This document shows positions 49,826 to 60,222 of a DNA stretch of 64,000 nucleotides, piece by piece. The stretch's first letter is position 1. Every line of letters starts with the position of its first letter. The DNA comes from Streptomyces sp. NBC_01571 (GTDB lineage: Bacteria; Actinomycetota; Actinomycetes; Streptomycetales; Streptomycetaceae). Position numbers and translations under genes: made by a program. The DNA lies in the NCBI RefSeq assembly GCF_026339875.1, contig NZ_JAPEPZ010000001.1, positions 1,054,001-1,118,000 on the forward strand. The letters run 5' to 3'. Below the pieces are notes generated by a model. The model did not search any database and was not told where the DNA came from. It saw only the letters and a list, made by a program, of their open reading frames with translations.

Positions 49826-52792
49826 ATGAACGCACGGCTGGCTCTGCTGCGTACAGTGGCCCCCGGAGTCACGGAGAGTGACATCTTCCGGTTGGCGCTC
49901 CAGCACGCGTTGGGAGAGCTGGGTGCCCTGGGCGGAACGATCCATCTGCGTGGCCCCATGTCCATGCTGCGCATGGTGTCGTCGGCCGGTCTCCCGCCCG
50001 CCCTCACCCAGGCCTGGGAGATCGTCGACCAGGAGGGCCCGCTCGCCCCGGCCCGTGCCCTGCAGCGGGGCAGCGGCGTGTGGGTGCCTCTGCCCACCAC
50101 CACGCCACCCCCCGGTCCGGCCGGGCCCGGCAGCCCCGCGACGGAGCCCGCCGAGGCCGTCTGGCCCGGCACCGGCCTGGCCGCCCTGCCGCTGTTCGGC
50201 AGGGATCGCGGCATCGGTGCGCTGACCGTGCTGATGGGCGACGCCGGGGAGCCCAGCCCCGAGCAGTGGGACTTCCTCCGGGCCGTCGTCACCTGGGCCG
50301 AGGAGCGCATGATCCAGGCACCGCCGCCGTCCGGGCCCTCGCACACGGAGTTGAACAGGGACCATCTGCGGGAGGCGCTGAAGGAGGTCAGCGTCGGATC
50401 GTGGGACTGGGACATCCGGACCGGCGAGCTGATCTGGGACGCGGCGGCCCTGGAGCTCTACGGCACCCTGCCGGCGGACTTCACCGGCAGGATCGAGAAC
50501 TGGATGCGGATCGTCCACCCCGACGACCTGGCACCGACCCTCGCGGCGGCGGAACGGGCGATCCGGGACCACGGTGTGTTCGAGGCCGAGTACCGGGTGC
50601 GCAAACGGGACGGCACCTGGGGCTGGACCCAGACCCGCGCCGGAGCCACGTACGACGAGAACGGCGAACCGGTCCGGATGGGCGGCCTCGGATGGAACAG
50701 CGACGAGTCCCGCTCCGCCCGTGACTCGCTCAGCCGGGCCCTGCGCCACATGAGCGACGGCTTCCTGGCCGTGGACGACGAGTGGCGGATCACCTTCGCC
50801 AACCTGGAAGCCGAACGCACGCTGGGTTTCTCCGAGGAGGAGCTGTTCGGGCGTGTCCTGTGGGACCTGCCCGCCGCACGGCAGGTTCCCGGACTGGAGA
50901 GCCAGTGCCGGAAGGCCGCCGCCGAGGAGAAACCCGCCAGCTTCGACGTGCGCATGCAGGACAGCGGGCGCCGCTACCAGGTGCGCCTCGTCCCGGGACC
51001 AGACGGCCGCACCCTCTACTTCACCGATGTCACCGAGAAACGGCGTATGGAGGAGGAACGCCTGGCGGCCGAGCTCGCCGCGTCCACACGATCGGCCCGG
51101 ATCAGCGAGCTGACCACCGCGCTCGCCAAGGCGACGACCTCACGCGACGTGGTGGACGCCGTCGCCCACCGGGTGCTGCCCCCGTTCGCGGCGACCGGAC
51201 TCCTGGTCCAGGCCGTCGAGGACGACCTGCTCCGCAACGTCGGGGCCGTCGGGTACCCGGCCGACTTCCTCGCCCTCCTCGACAACCGTCCCCGGGCGCC
51301 CGGGGACCCGTCCTGGGACGCGATCGCGTCCGGCCGGCCTCTCTTCCTGGCCTCGCTGCAGGAGCTGACCGAGCACGCGCCCTTGCTGGCCCACCGGGCC
51401 GACCGCACCGACAAGCAGGCGTGGGCGTTCCTGCCGCTGACGGCGTCCGGTCACACGTTCGGAGTGTGTGTCCTTTCCTTCGACCGGCCACGGCGCCTCA
51501 CCCACGAGGAACGCACCCTCCTGGCGACCATCAGCGCGCTCGTCGCCCAGGCCCTGGAGCGGGCCCGGCTCTACGACGCCGAGCACATCCGCTCCCGTGA
51601 GCTCCAGCGCAGTCTCCTCCCCCAGGCCCTGCCCAGCCTGCCCGCGTGCACGGCCGCCGCCCGCTATCTCCCCGCCGGACAGGGCATGGACGTGGGCGGC
51701 GACTGGTACGACGTCATCCCGCTCTCCGGGGGCCAGGTCGCCCTCGTCGTCGGCGACGTCATGGGCCACGGCCTTCCCGAGGCGGCCACCATGGGGCGGC
51801 TGCGCACCGCCGTGCACACCCTGGCCGACCTCGAGCTGCCCCCCGACGAGATCATGAGCCGCCTCAACGACATCGTCGGCGGCATGGGCGAGGGGTCGTA
51901 CGTCACCTGTCTGTACGCGCTGTACGACTCCACCACCCAGATCTGCTCCATCGCCCGTGCCGGGCACCCGCCGCCCGCGTTGGTCCACCCCGACGGCACC
52001 GTGCTCTTCCCGGAGCTCGCCACCGATCCGCCACTGGGCGCGGCGGAGCCGCCGTTCGAGACGGTCGAGCTGCCGGTGCCCGAGGGGAGCCTGCTCGTGC
52101 TCTACACCGACGGTCTGGTCGAGTCGGCGAAGCGCGACATCGACGAGGGCATGGCGGATCTCGCCGAACTGCTCCGCACGGTCCGCAGGAACGGCACCGA
52201 CACGGACCTCGACCAGCTCTGCGACATCCTGACGGCCGGCCTGCTGCCCGCCGAGCACCAGGCGGCCGACGACGCGGCGGTGCTCGTGGCCCGCCTGCAC
52301 GCCCTGACCAGCGACCGGATGGCCTCCTGGCCCCTCCCCGAGGACCCGCGGGCGGCCGGCCAGGCCCGTCGGCATGTCCGGGAGCAGCTCACCCGCTGGG
52401 GGCTGGACAGCCTGACACCCACCACGGAGCTCCTCGCCAGCGAGCTGGTGGGCAACGTCGTACGCCATGCCAAGGGTCCGCTCCGTCTGCGTCTGCTCCG
52501 CAGTGCCGGGCTGATCTGCGAGGTCTTCGACGGCAGCCTGACGATGCCACGCATCCGTCGCGCGACCGACACCGACGAAGGAGGGCGCGGCCTGCAACTG
52601 ATCACCGCGCTCTCCCAGCGCTGGGGCACGCGCTACACGCCGACGGGTAAGTGCATCTGGACCGAACAGCCGCTGCTCGGCCCGGACGGTCAGAAGGACG
52701 TGCCGCCCGAGGCCCTGGACCGGATGTTCCCGAGCGCCGAGGGATTCGACGCGGACCTGGACACGCTCCTGCTGGAGGAGTCCGACGAGTAG
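49826..52792 (+). CDS. Multisensor SpoIIE/PP2C phosphatase with PAS, GAF and ATPase domains
   Basis: A 988-residue soluble regulator. In order: a GAF-like domain (about 10-165), PAS 1 with PAC (about 190-300, WDWDIRTGELIWD), PAS 2 (about 310-420, VDDEWRITFANLEAER), GAF 2 (about 450-590), a SpoIIE-type PP2C phosphatase (about 605-830, GMDVGGDWYDVI, VGDVMGHG, YTDGLVE) and a C-terminal RsbW-like GHKL ATPase (about 845-965, LLASELVGNVVRHA). The two last domains have opposing activities on STAS anti-anti-sigma proteins, so it probably integrates signals into sigma factor control. The ATG at 49826 has ATAGGG upstream. Confidence 0.9.
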   Translation: MNARLALLRTVAPGVTESDIFRLALQHALGELGALGGTIHLRGPMSMLRMVSSAGLPPALTQAWEIVDQEGPLAPARALQRGSGVWVPLPTTTPPPGPAGPGSPATEPAEAVWPGTGLAALPLFGRDRGIGALTVLMGDAGEPSPEQWDFLRAVVTWAEERMIQAPPPSGPSHTELNRDHLREALKEVSVGSWDWDIRTGELIWDAAALELYGTLPADFTGRIENWMRIVHPDDLAPTLAAAERAIRDHGVFEAEYRVRKRDGTWGWTQTRAGATYDENGEPVRMGGLGWNSDESRSARDSLSRALRHMSDGFLAVDDEWRITFANLEAERTLGFSEEELFGRVLWDLPAARQVPGLESQCRKAAAEEKPASFDVRMQDSGRRYQVRLVPGPDGRTLYFTDVTEKRRMEEERLAAELAASTRSARISELTTALAKATTSRDVVDAVAHRVLPPFAATGLLVQAVEDDLLRNVGAVGYPADFLALLDNRPRAPGDPSWDAIASGRPLFLASLQELTEHAPLLAHRADRTDKQAWAFLPLTASGHTFGVCVLSFDRPRRLTHEERTLLATISALVAQALERARLYDAEHIRSRELQRSLLPQALPSLPACTAAARYLPAGQGMDVGGDWYDVIPLSGGQVALVVGDVMGHGLPEAATMGRLRTAVHTLADLELPPDEIMSRLNDIVGGMGEGSYVTCLYALYDSTTQICSIARAGHPPPALVHPDGTVLFPELATDPPLGAAEPPFETVELPVPEGSLLVLYTDGLVESAKRDIDEGMADLAELLRTVRRNGTDTDLDQLCDILTAGLLPAEHQAADDAAVLVARLHALTSDRMASWPLPEDPRAAGQARRHVREQLTRWGLDSLTPTTELLASELVGNVVRHAKGPLRLRLLRSAGLICEVFDGSLTMPRIRRATDTDEGGRGLQLITALSQRWGTRYTPTGKCIWTEQPLLGPDGQKDVPPEALDRMFPSAEGFDADLDTLLLEESDE

Positions 52793-52809
52793 CGGGAGCG
52801 GGCCTGGTC

Positions 52810-52841
52810 CGGCGCTCCGGCGCTCCGGCGCTTCGGCGCTC
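52810..52841. repeat. Four 8-base tandem repeats
   Basis: Four copies of CGGCGCTC (one with a final T) lie just after the stop of the SpoIIE-type gene. Intergenic, no function suggested. Confidence 0.7.
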
Positions 52842-52883
52842 TGTCGTTCCTGTCGTGACGCGGGCCGGCGTCGCGCTGCCCCT

Positions 52884-52963
52884 TGTTCCCGTCGGTCGCT
52901 GTTCCCGTCGGTCCCTGTTCCCGTCGGTCGCTGTGCGCGTCGATCGCTGTGCGCGTCGGTCAC
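52884..52963. repeat. Five 16-base tandem repeats
   Basis: Five consecutive copies of TGTTCCCGTCGGTCGC with few mismatches end within the stop region of the WYL-regulator gene (its stop is at 52960). The unit is not a multiple of three, so it is not a protein repeat. Likely a slippage-prone minisatellite. Confidence 0.8.
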
Positions 52964-53997
52964 CGGCTGGTCGTCGGCGGCGCGGCCCCGGCGGATCCGT
53001 TCGTCGCGGCGGCGGCACAGCGGCGGGCCAGGAGCGCGAAGGCGTCCCTGAGCTCGTCCGGCCCGACGACCTGGATGTCGGCGTCGAACCTGCCGAGGGT
53101 GGCGGCAAGTCCGGGCCATGACCACGCGCCCAGGACGAGCCGGCAGCGCTCGGGGCCGAGTTCCTCGACGACTCCGTCACGCGTGTAGGTGGACACGACG
53201 GACGCGGGCAGGCCGAGGATCACCTCGCCGGTGCAGGGCCGGCCGCCGGAGCCGTCGGAGCCCTGGAAGCGGCCGGCGACGAAGGCGCTCACCTCCCCTC
53301 CGGGCAGTTCCCGCGGGGTGAAGCGGGGCCCCGTGGGTGTGCGCGGGGTGATCCGGTCCACGCGGAAGGTACGCCAGTCGTCGCGGTCGAGGTCCCAGGC
53401 GACGAGGTACCAGCGTCCGCCCCAGGTGACGAGGTGGTGGGGTTCCGCCCGGCGCGGCCCGGCCGCAATGACATCGGCCCCGGCAGCTCCCGGTGCGGAA
53501 GCCCGGGTGTAGTCGAAGCGCAGCACCTCGCGGGCCTGGACGGCCGCGCCGAGCGTCCCGAGCACCCGGGCGTCGGCCCCCGTGTCCGGCCCGGTCCCCG
53601 CGCGCTCGACGGCGGTGACCCGGAGGGCGTCGACGCGATGCCTCAGCCGTGCGGGCATGACCTGCCGGACGGTGTTCAGCGCGCGCACCGCGGCCTCCTC
53701 GATTCCGGCACCGGTCGTGCCGACGGTCTGGAGCGCGACGGCGAGTGCGACGGCCTGGTCGTCGTCGAACAGCAGCGGCGGCAGCTCCGTACCGGCGTCG
53801 AGGCGGTAGCCCCCGTCGGGACCCTTCGTGGCCGCTACGGGGTAACCGAGCTCGCGCAGGCGGTCGACGTCGCGGCGCACGGTGCGCGGGCTGACCTCCA
53901 GCCGCTCGGCCAGCGACTGCCCCGGCCAGTCGCGGCGTGCCTGAAGCAGGGACAGCAGGGTCAGCAGTCGCGCTGAGGTCTTCGGCATGACGCTCAT
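52960..53997 (-). CDS. WYL-domain transcriptional regulator (DeoR/YafY-like)
   Basis: A 345-residue regulator. An N-terminal winged helix (residues of about 10-60, SLAERLEVSPRTVRRDVDRL) is followed by a WYL domain (about 140-220), with HHLVTWGGRWYLVAWD giving the W-Y-L signature, and a WCX-type C-terminal domain. WYL domains bind nucleic acids or nucleotides as ligands. The ATG at 53997 has CGGGGC upstream. It is divergent from the DinB-like gene, with about 90 bases between, and probably regulates it. Confidence 0.9.
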   Translation of the reverse strand: MSVMPKTSARLLTLLSLLQARRDWPGQSLAERLEVSPRTVRRDVDRLRELGYPVAATKGPDGGYRLDAGTELPPLLFDDDQAVALAVALQTVGTTGAGIEEAAVRALNTVRQVMPARLRHRVDALRVTAVERAGTGPDTGADARVLGTLGAAVQAREVLRFDYTRASAPGAAGADVIAAGPRRAEPHHLVTWGGRWYLVAWDLDRDDWRTFRVDRITPRTPTGPRFTPRELPGGEVSAFVAGRFQGSDGSGGRPCTGEVILGLPASVVSTYTRDGVVEELGPERCRLVLGAWSWPGLAATLGRFDADIQVVGPDELRDAFALLARRCAAAATNGSAGAAPPTTSR

Positions 53998-54089
53998 GTT
54001 GCCCCGAGTAGAGGACACGACCTGACCGCTTCCCCTGCGACTGTGGTCCTGTGCCAGACAACGAGTACGACCGGAAGGACCAGATCACC

Positions 54090-54668
54090 GTGACCGTCAC
54101 GACCACCCCCTCCACAAACCTCGACGGCGAGCGGGCCGACCTGCTCGCCGAACTCGCGACCGTGCGCGCCGCCTTGACAAACACGACGCGCGGTCTCGAC
54201 GACGAGCAAGCTGGCGAGCGGCCGACGGTCAGCGCGCTGTGCCTGGGCGGCCTGATCAAGCACGTCGCGTCCATCGAGGACGCGTGGATGCGGTTCGCGG
54301 TCGAGGGCCCCTCGGCGATGCGTCACGACCTGCCCGAGGGTGTCACCTGGGCCGACCTCGCGGCCGGAACCGCTCGTGAGTTCCCGCAGTGGGCGATCGA
54401 CCACCAGAACAACTTCCTGATGCTGCCCGGCGAGACGCTGGCCGACATCGTCCGGGGCTACGAGCAGGTCGCCGCCCGGACCGAGCGGACCGTCGCCTCC
54501 GTGCCCGACCTGTCGGCGGCGCACCCGCTGCCGGAGGCGCCCTGGCACGAGCCGGGAGCGGTGCGGAGTGTGCGCCGCGTGCTGATGCACGTCATCGCGG
54601 AGACCGCCCAGCACGCCGGGCACGCGGACATCCTGCGCGAGACGCTCGACGGACAGAAGTCGACCTGA
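54090..54668 (+). CDS. DinB family protein
   Basis: A 192-residue four-helix-bundle protein of the DinB/DUF664 superfamily. The metal-binding histidines are the His in LIKHVASIEDAW and the two in ETAQHAGHADIL. Members include mycothiol-, bacillithiol- or glutathione-S-transferase-like enzymes and maleylpyruvate isomerases, so a thiol-dependent reaction is plausible. I chose the GTG at 54090 because AAGGA lies nine bases upstream; an in-frame GTG at 54051 would add 13 residues. Confidence 0.83.
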   Translation: MTVTTTPSTNLDGERADLLAELATVRAALTNTTRGLDDEQAGERPTVSALCLGGLIKHVASIEDAWMRFAVEGPSAMRHDLPEGVTWADLAAGTAREFPQWAIDHQNNFLMLPGETLADIVRGYEQVAARTERTVASVPDLSAAHPLPEAPWHEPGAVRSVRRVLMHVIAETAQHAGHADILRETLDGQKST

Positions 54669-54939
54669 CCGCCGCGGGATTCCTGCCGGACCGGGCCGTC
54701 GCCCTGACCGGCGCCGCGGATCGCACGACCCCGTGGCAGGGGCCGCGGCCGCGCCGGTGACAGCCGTCACCGGCGCGGTTCCGGTGGCCTCGTCGAGGCC
54801 GAGCCCCGCACGTAGGGTGTCCGGCCCGCCCACCGCCCGGACCACCCGCGTCCGGGCCGACCGGCGATGCCCCGGGCCGACCGGCCGGGTCCGGCACCCG
54901 CCGGCGCACGAAACCCCCACGGAACCGAAAGGAGCGGCG

Positions 54940-56039
54940 ATGACCGTGCTCGACAGCCGGGCGCTCAACCGGGCAACGCTCGCCCGGCAGTTGCTGCTCG
55001 ATCGCGCCGGCGTGCCGGTCCTCGACGCCGTCGCGCATCTCTGCGGTCTTCAGGCGCAGGAACCGCAGGAACCCTTCGTCGGGCTCTGGTCACGGCTGCG
55101 GGCGTTCGACCCGGCGGTGCTCTCGGACCTGTGGTCCGGCGGAGTGTGGTGCGGACCCACCTCATGCGCCGTACCGTCCACCTCGTCACCGCCGCCGACG
55201 TCCTGGCCTGGCGGGGCCGCCACGACGCCATGCTGCGGCAGCGGGTGCTCGGGAACTACCGGCGCGAGCTCGGCGGCACGGACCTCGACGAACTCGCCGC
55301 TGCGGGGCGGGCGGTGATGGCCGACGGCGAGCCCCGGTCGATGACCGAACTCGCGCGGACGCTCGCCGGACGCTGGCCGGAACCGGGGCCGCGGGCGCTG
55401 GGCGAAATGCTGGTCGCCGCGCTCGTCCCGATGGCGCAGCTGCCGCCGCGCGGGCTGTGGCGGACCAAGGCGGGGGTGCGCAACCTCCCGCTCTCCTCCT
55501 GGCTGGGCCGGGAGATCGACCCGCCCGCCGCCGACGGCGCCGATCCGGTCGGCCAGGCACTGGTACGCCGCTATCTGGCCGCCTTCGGCCCCGCGGCCTC
55601 GGCCGATCTGCGCGCCTGGTGCGCTCTGGCCGGGCTGCCCGCCGCGGTGGCCGCGATCCGCGAGGAACTGGTCGCCTTCCGCGACGAGCGCGGCCGGGAA
55701 CTGCTGGACCTCCCCGGTGCGCCCCGCCCCGACCCCGGCACACCCGCCCCGGTGCGGTTCCTGCCGGCGTTCGACAACGCGATCCTCGGCTACCACGACC
55801 GCGGCCGGATCATCGACGACGCCCACCGCGGTCTGTCGGTCGCCGGTGAGCGTGTCGTGCTGGTCGACGGGCGAGTAGCCGCGACCTGGAACGTCGGCGC
55901 CGGCACCGTGGTCGTCACCCCGCTGCGCCGGCTCTCCCGCGCCGACCGTGCCGACGTCGCCGAGGAGGGACGCGAACTGGCCCTGTTCCTCTCCGAGAAC
56001 GACAGCGCTCGCGTACGGGTCGCCGCGTCGCCGGACTGA
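54940..56039 (+). pseudogene. Winged-helix DNA-binding domain protein (HTH_42 family), frameshifted near 55131
   Basis: The start is strong: AAAGGAG seven bases before ATG 54940. The first 64 codons (LDSRALNRATLARQLLLDR, GLQAQEPQEPFVGLWSRL) and a second frame from 55131 (VVRRSVVRTHLMRRTVHLVT to the stop at 56039) together make one full-length HTH_42/DUF1006-type protein of about 365 residues. The join needs one extra base. These proteins include DNA glycosylase-like members (AlkX/YcaQ family) that unhook crosslinks. Sequence error or recent pseudogene. Confidence 0.8.
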
Positions 56040-56110
56040 GCGGCTGAGGGAGCGGCCGAGGGAGCGGCTCACGGAAATGGACAATCGGAATTAGGCATTC
56101 GGCATTCCAC

Positions 56111-56176
56111 TTCGACTTCGACGTCTGCTTCGGCTTCGACTTTCGTTTCTGCTTCGGCTTCGACTTTTGCTTCGCC
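56111..56176. repeat. TTCGAC/TTCGGC-rich repeat tract
   Basis: A pyrimidine-skewed run of TTCGNC hexamers in the 337-base gap between the HTH_42-type gene and hchA. A 20-base block, TCTGCTTCGGCTTCGACTTT, is repeated exactly at 56124-56143 and 56148-56167. The minus strand would encode Lys/Glu/Ala/Val repeats, but no start or family supports a gene. The rest of the gap is unremarkable apart from GAAAGAAGG before hchA. Confidence 0.65.
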
Positions 56177-56376
56177 TGCGGGAAGCCCGCCGCCCTCACC
56201 CACGCCATTCGGCGGGAGTGCTCCCCTTGTGCGTTGTCGCCGTCCACGACCTGCCGGGACGACCCGGTCGCAGTAGCATGGGCTCAATCAACGCGAAGTC
56301 GCAGCCACGCCACTTTCTCCGGTCTTTCACCCCATTCGTAGCCACCGACGAGCCGGGCAGGAAAGAAGGTGCTCGC

Positions 56377-57258
56377 ATGTCTCACGCCGCAGACGATCTG
56401 AGCAGGGATCCCACGCCGGATCCGGCGGAGGAAAACGCGTTCTTCCCTTCACCTTATTCACTGAGCAAGTACACCACGCCGACGACCGATTTCGATGGAG
56501 TGCAGCACAAGGGCGCCTACACCGGGGGAAAGTGGAAGGTGCTCATGATTGCGGCCGAGGAACGCTACGTGCTGGTGAAGAACGGGAAGATGTTCTCCAC
56601 CGGAAACCACCCGGTCGAGATGCTGCTCCCGCTTCACCACATGATGGAAGCAGGCTTCGGCGTCGATGTCGCCACGGTGGAGGGCTACCCCGCCAAGCTC
56701 GAACTGTGGGCCATGCCGCGTCAGGACGAGGCGGTCATGGCCACGTACGAGGTTCTGAAACCGCAGCTCAAGCAGCCCAGGCGGCTCTCCGAGGTCATCG
56801 CCCACGGTCTCGGGGACGACTCGGACTACCTCGCGGTGTTCATCCCGGGCGGCCACGGGGCGGTGGTCGGCCTGCCGACGAGCGAGCCGGTGGGGCGCAC
56901 GCTCGACTGGGCCCTGGAGAACGACAGATTCGTCATCACCTTGTGCCACGGCCCGGCAGCTCTGCTCGCCGCCTCACTGGGCAAGGACGAGTCGCCGTTC
57001 AAGGGGTATTCGGTCTGCGTCTTCCCCGACGCGCTCGACGAGGGGCCGAATCTTGAGATCGGCTATCTTCCCGGCCGCCTGCCGTGGCTCGTCGCCGATC
57101 TCCTGAGCGTGCAGGGCCTGAAGATCGTCAATGACGACATGACCGGCCGGACCCACCGGGACCGGAAGCTCCTCACGGGCGACAGTCCCCTCGCCTCCCA
57201 CCGCCTCGGTCTTCTCGCGGCGGACGCCCTGGTCGAAGCCGCCCGGTCCGCCGGCTGA
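56377..57258 (+). CDS. hchA: Glyoxalase III / protein deglycase HchA (Hsp31)
   Basis: A 293-residue class I DJ-1/PfpI-superfamily protein with the Hsp31 extensions. The catalytic Cys is in the nucleophile elbow TLCHGPAAL, with the adjacent His; an acidic residue in AAEERYVL near residue 65 completes the triad region; GYLPGRLPW is family-specific. HchA converts methylglyoxal to lactate without cofactor and repairs glycated proteins, and also acts as a holdase. The ATG at 56377 has AAGAAGG upstream. The disrupted SDR gene follows on the same strand. Confidence 0.93.
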   Translation: MSHAADDLSRDPTPDPAEENAFFPSPYSLSKYTTPTTDFDGVQHKGAYTGGKWKVLMIAAEERYVLVKNGKMFSTGNHPVEMLLPLHHMMEAGFGVDVATVEGYPAKLELWAMPRQDEAVMATYEVLKPQLKQPRRLSEVIAHGLGDDSDYLAVFIPGGHGAVVGLPTSEPVGRTLDWALENDRFVITLCHGPAALLAASLGKDESPFKGYSVCVFPDALDEGPNLEIGYLPGRLPWLVADLLSVQGLKIVNDDMTGRTHRDRKLLTGDSPLASHRLGLLAADALVEAARSAG

Positions 57259-57388
57259 ATCCTCGGCCGTGGATCGTCGGACCCGGGACGTCGAGTGGAG
57301 CGTTCACATAACGGACCACGGCCGGAACAGCGCTCGGCGTGGCATGAAATCGCTTCTTAAAAAGGGAACTCAGGGGAAACATGAGTTT

Positions 57389-58074
57389 ATGAGCGTTCAT
57401 TTCATCACCGGCGCCAATTCGGGTATCGGGGCGGCGGTGGCTCGACTGCTGGCCGCGCGCGGGGAGGTTCTGTGGCTGCTGGCCAGGGACCCGGATCGGG
57501 CGGCGGCCCTGCGTGCCGCCTTCCCCGGCAGCCGCACCCTGGTGGCCGATCTCGCCGTGCCGGGGGAACTGGCAACCGCGCTCGAACTCCAGGGAATGCC
57601 CGAGCAGTTGGACTCGCTGCTGCACGTGGCCGGTGTCCTGGAGCCCGGTACGGTGGGGCAGTTGGGAGCCGGACCGTGGCAGGAGATCTGCGCGGTGAAC
57701 CTCTTGGCACCGCCGAGCTGACCCGGCTGTTGCTCCCGGCGCTCCGCGCCCGGCGGGGACACGTCGTGTTCCTCAACTCCGGTGCGGGCCTGCACGCGCC
57801 ACCGGGACTGGCCGCGTACGCGGCGTCGAAGTTCGCCCTCAAGGCACTCGCCGAGTCCCTCCGCGCGGAGGAGTACCAGCACGGTGTCCGCGTGACGTCC
57901 GTCTACCCCGGCGAGGTCGACACACCGATGCGGGCCGAACTGCACGCCCGGCTCGGCATCGCCTACGACCCCGCCACCTGTCTCACCGTGGATTCCGTGG
58001 CCCGGGTGGTGGCGGGCGCGTTGGACCTGTCTCGGGACGGGACGGTGAGCGATCTGATGCTCCGTCCCGGCTGA
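57389..58074 (+). pseudogene. Short-chain dehydrogenase/reductase, frameshifted near 57706
   Basis: From ATG 57389 the frame encodes MSVHFITGANSGIGAAVARL (the TGxxxGIG cofactor motif) and runs to VNLL before a stop at 57721. The neighbouring frame takes over at 57706 with GTAELTRLLLPALRARRGHV, the Ser of LNSGAG and the YAASKFALK catalytic box, ending at 58074. Restoring one G in TTGGC makes VNLLGTAEL, the normal family sequence, and one protein of about 228 residues. Sequence error or pseudogene. Confidence 0.85.
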
Positions 58075-58180
58075 GCGTGCGGAGGCGGGCGGCCCGGATT
58101 CCGGTCCGCCCGCGCAGCCGTGCCCGTCGTGCCCGTCTCGCCCGTCGTGCCTGCCGGGCGGCCGTCGGCGGGAGTGGTCG

Positions 58181-60222
58181 TCAGTCCGTGGAGTCGAGGC
58201 CCGCTCCGTGACCGCCGACCAGCGCCCGGTATCCGGGCGCGGCGGCCAGCAGCTCGCTGTGGGTCCCCACCAGGGCCCGGTCTCCGTCGAGGAACAGGAC
58301 ACGGTCGGCGCGCCGTGCCGGACCGGGCCGGTGGGTGATGGTGACGACCGTGCCGGGACGGGTGCGAAAGGCTTCTTCCACGCGCAGCTCCGCCTGGGCG
58401 TCCAGGTGGCGGGTGGCCTCGTCGAGGATGACCAGTCGGGCCCGCGAGAGGTGGGCGCGCGGACCAGGGCGATGATCTGCCGCTCCCCCGCGGACAGCGC
58501 GGCCGGATCGACCGTGGCCTCCAGACCGCCGAGGCGTTCCAGCAGAGGAGCCGCGCCGACGGCGCGTACGGCGGACAGGACGTCCCGCTCCCGCGCGCAC
58601 GGACGAAGCCATCGCAGGTTCTCCTGAAGCTCGCCCGCGAACACATAGGCGTCCTGCGGCAACAGGACGCGGACGCGCGCCAGTTCCCGGGGGGTGAGCC
58701 GGCCCGCTGCCGTACCGCCGAGCACGACGTGCCCCCGATCCGGCGGGACGTCACCCGCCAGTACGTCGGCGAGGGTGGACTTGCCGACCCCGGAAGGGCC
58801 GACCACGGCAAGGTGCTCCCCGTCGTGCAGGGTGAGGTCCAGGGCGTCGAAGACGGGTTGCGCGGCGGCTCCGTAGGAGTAGGAGATGCCGCGGAGGAGG
58901 ACGGATCCGTCCGCGGGACGGTGACCGTGCTCGCCGTCCGGCGCGGCAGCGGGGTCCGTCCGCCGCTTCGGGGGGAGCACGGCATCCGGGGGCAGTGGGC
59001 CTTCTTCGTGTGCGCCCTCGTGGGGCGCGCCGTTCGTCTCCCCGTGGTCCGCGCCGTCCGCCGGGCTCCGTGGAACAGCCGGGGCTACGGGGGCGGGTGG
59101 CGGCTGGGAGGCGGCGGCGAGGCGCTCGGCGGCGACGGCGAGGCGCAGCCAGGACGATCCCACGCCCTGGACGAGCAGCCGCAGGGCCGGTTCCAGCGTC
59201 CCGGTGAGGTAGGCCAGTACGCCCATGACCTCGCCAGGGGTCAGCCCTCGGCGGACCAGCGCAGGGGCCGCCAGGACGACGAGCAGGAGTGGCAGGTGTG
59301 CCCCCAGCGCGACGAGGAGCCGTCGCAGGGCTGCGGTGACCGCCAGTGCGCGGTTCGCGCGGACCGCGGCGTCGACGGCGGCGAGCAGGTCCTGTTCGGC
59401 TAGCCCGCGGGCTCCGCAGGTGACGATGTCGCGCAACGCGGTCAGGGTGTCGGCGCACAGGCGCGCCAGGTTCTCGTCGGCGGCGAACGCCTGTCGCTGG
59501 CGCCGCATGGTGACCGGCGTGGAGGCCGCGAACCCCGTCAGCGCGAGCAGCAGCGGTACGGCGATCAGGGGGGTGGCCGCCGGGGCGAGCATCGCGGTGC
59601 CCCCCAGCACCGCCGCCGCCGTGAGGGCGAAGTGGGAGACGACCAGCAGCTGTCCGGCGGTGGCGTCACGAACTGCCTCCACCTGGCGGGTCAGTTGGGC
59701 CACGGCCGCGGCGGCGGACGCGTCCGGGCGGCCTCGGGCCGCGACGCCCCGGTGCAGCAGGCCGGACACCAGTCGGCGTACCAGCCGGTCGCGCATCGGC
59801 TCGACGACGTGCGCGAGTTGAGGGTAGGTCTGCCGGGTCGCCCACGCACCGATCAGCGCGGCCGCCGCGAACACGGTGAGCCAGCACGCGGCCTGGCCCG
59901 GCCGGTGTTCGAGGAAGCCACGGTCGACGGCCAGGGCCATCGCCTTGCCGGACACCAGGGCCGGCAGGGCCGACAGCGGGGTCCACGCGAGCAGCCGGAG
60001 AACCGCCGCGCGGCTGTCGGTGAAGGCCGAGCGCAGCACCTCGGCGGCGGCGCGGGCGGGCCGCCGCGGCCGGGCTCCGGCAGCCGGGACAGCAGCGTCG
60101 TGGGCCACAGGCGCCGCGAGGGTGACGGGGGTGACAGGGGCGGGCATCGGTTCGGCCCCCGGTGACGGCGGGCGGACGGGAGGGACCGTGGCACGGACGG
60201 CCGGTGTCGTGTCGTCAGTCAC
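58181..60222 (-). pseudogene. ABC exporter of the lanthipeptide cluster (RamB-like), frameshifted near 58460
   Basis: A half-transporter fusing a six-helix membrane domain (about residues 60-360) and an ATPase domain: Walker A VVGPSGVGKST, Q-loop LLPQDAY and signature LSAGERQ. After ALVRA the frame is lost within GCGCGCC at about 58455-58462; the next frame continues HLSRARLVILDEATRHLDAQ (Walker B and D-loop) and the H-loop THRPG to a stop at 58181. One missing base explains it. Intact length would be about 680 residues. The GTG start overlaps the end of the partner ABC gene by eight bases. It should pair with that protein to export the modified lanthipeptide. Confidence 0.82.

Noticed and set aside
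58075..58180. Very long minus-strand frame running from 60222 down to 57397 through the ABC gene and antisense to the SDR
   Set aside because: It stays open only because the ABC gene is frameshifted near 58460; residues after that point are Pro/Arg/Thr-rich noise, while the true ATPase motifs continue in the next frame to 58181.
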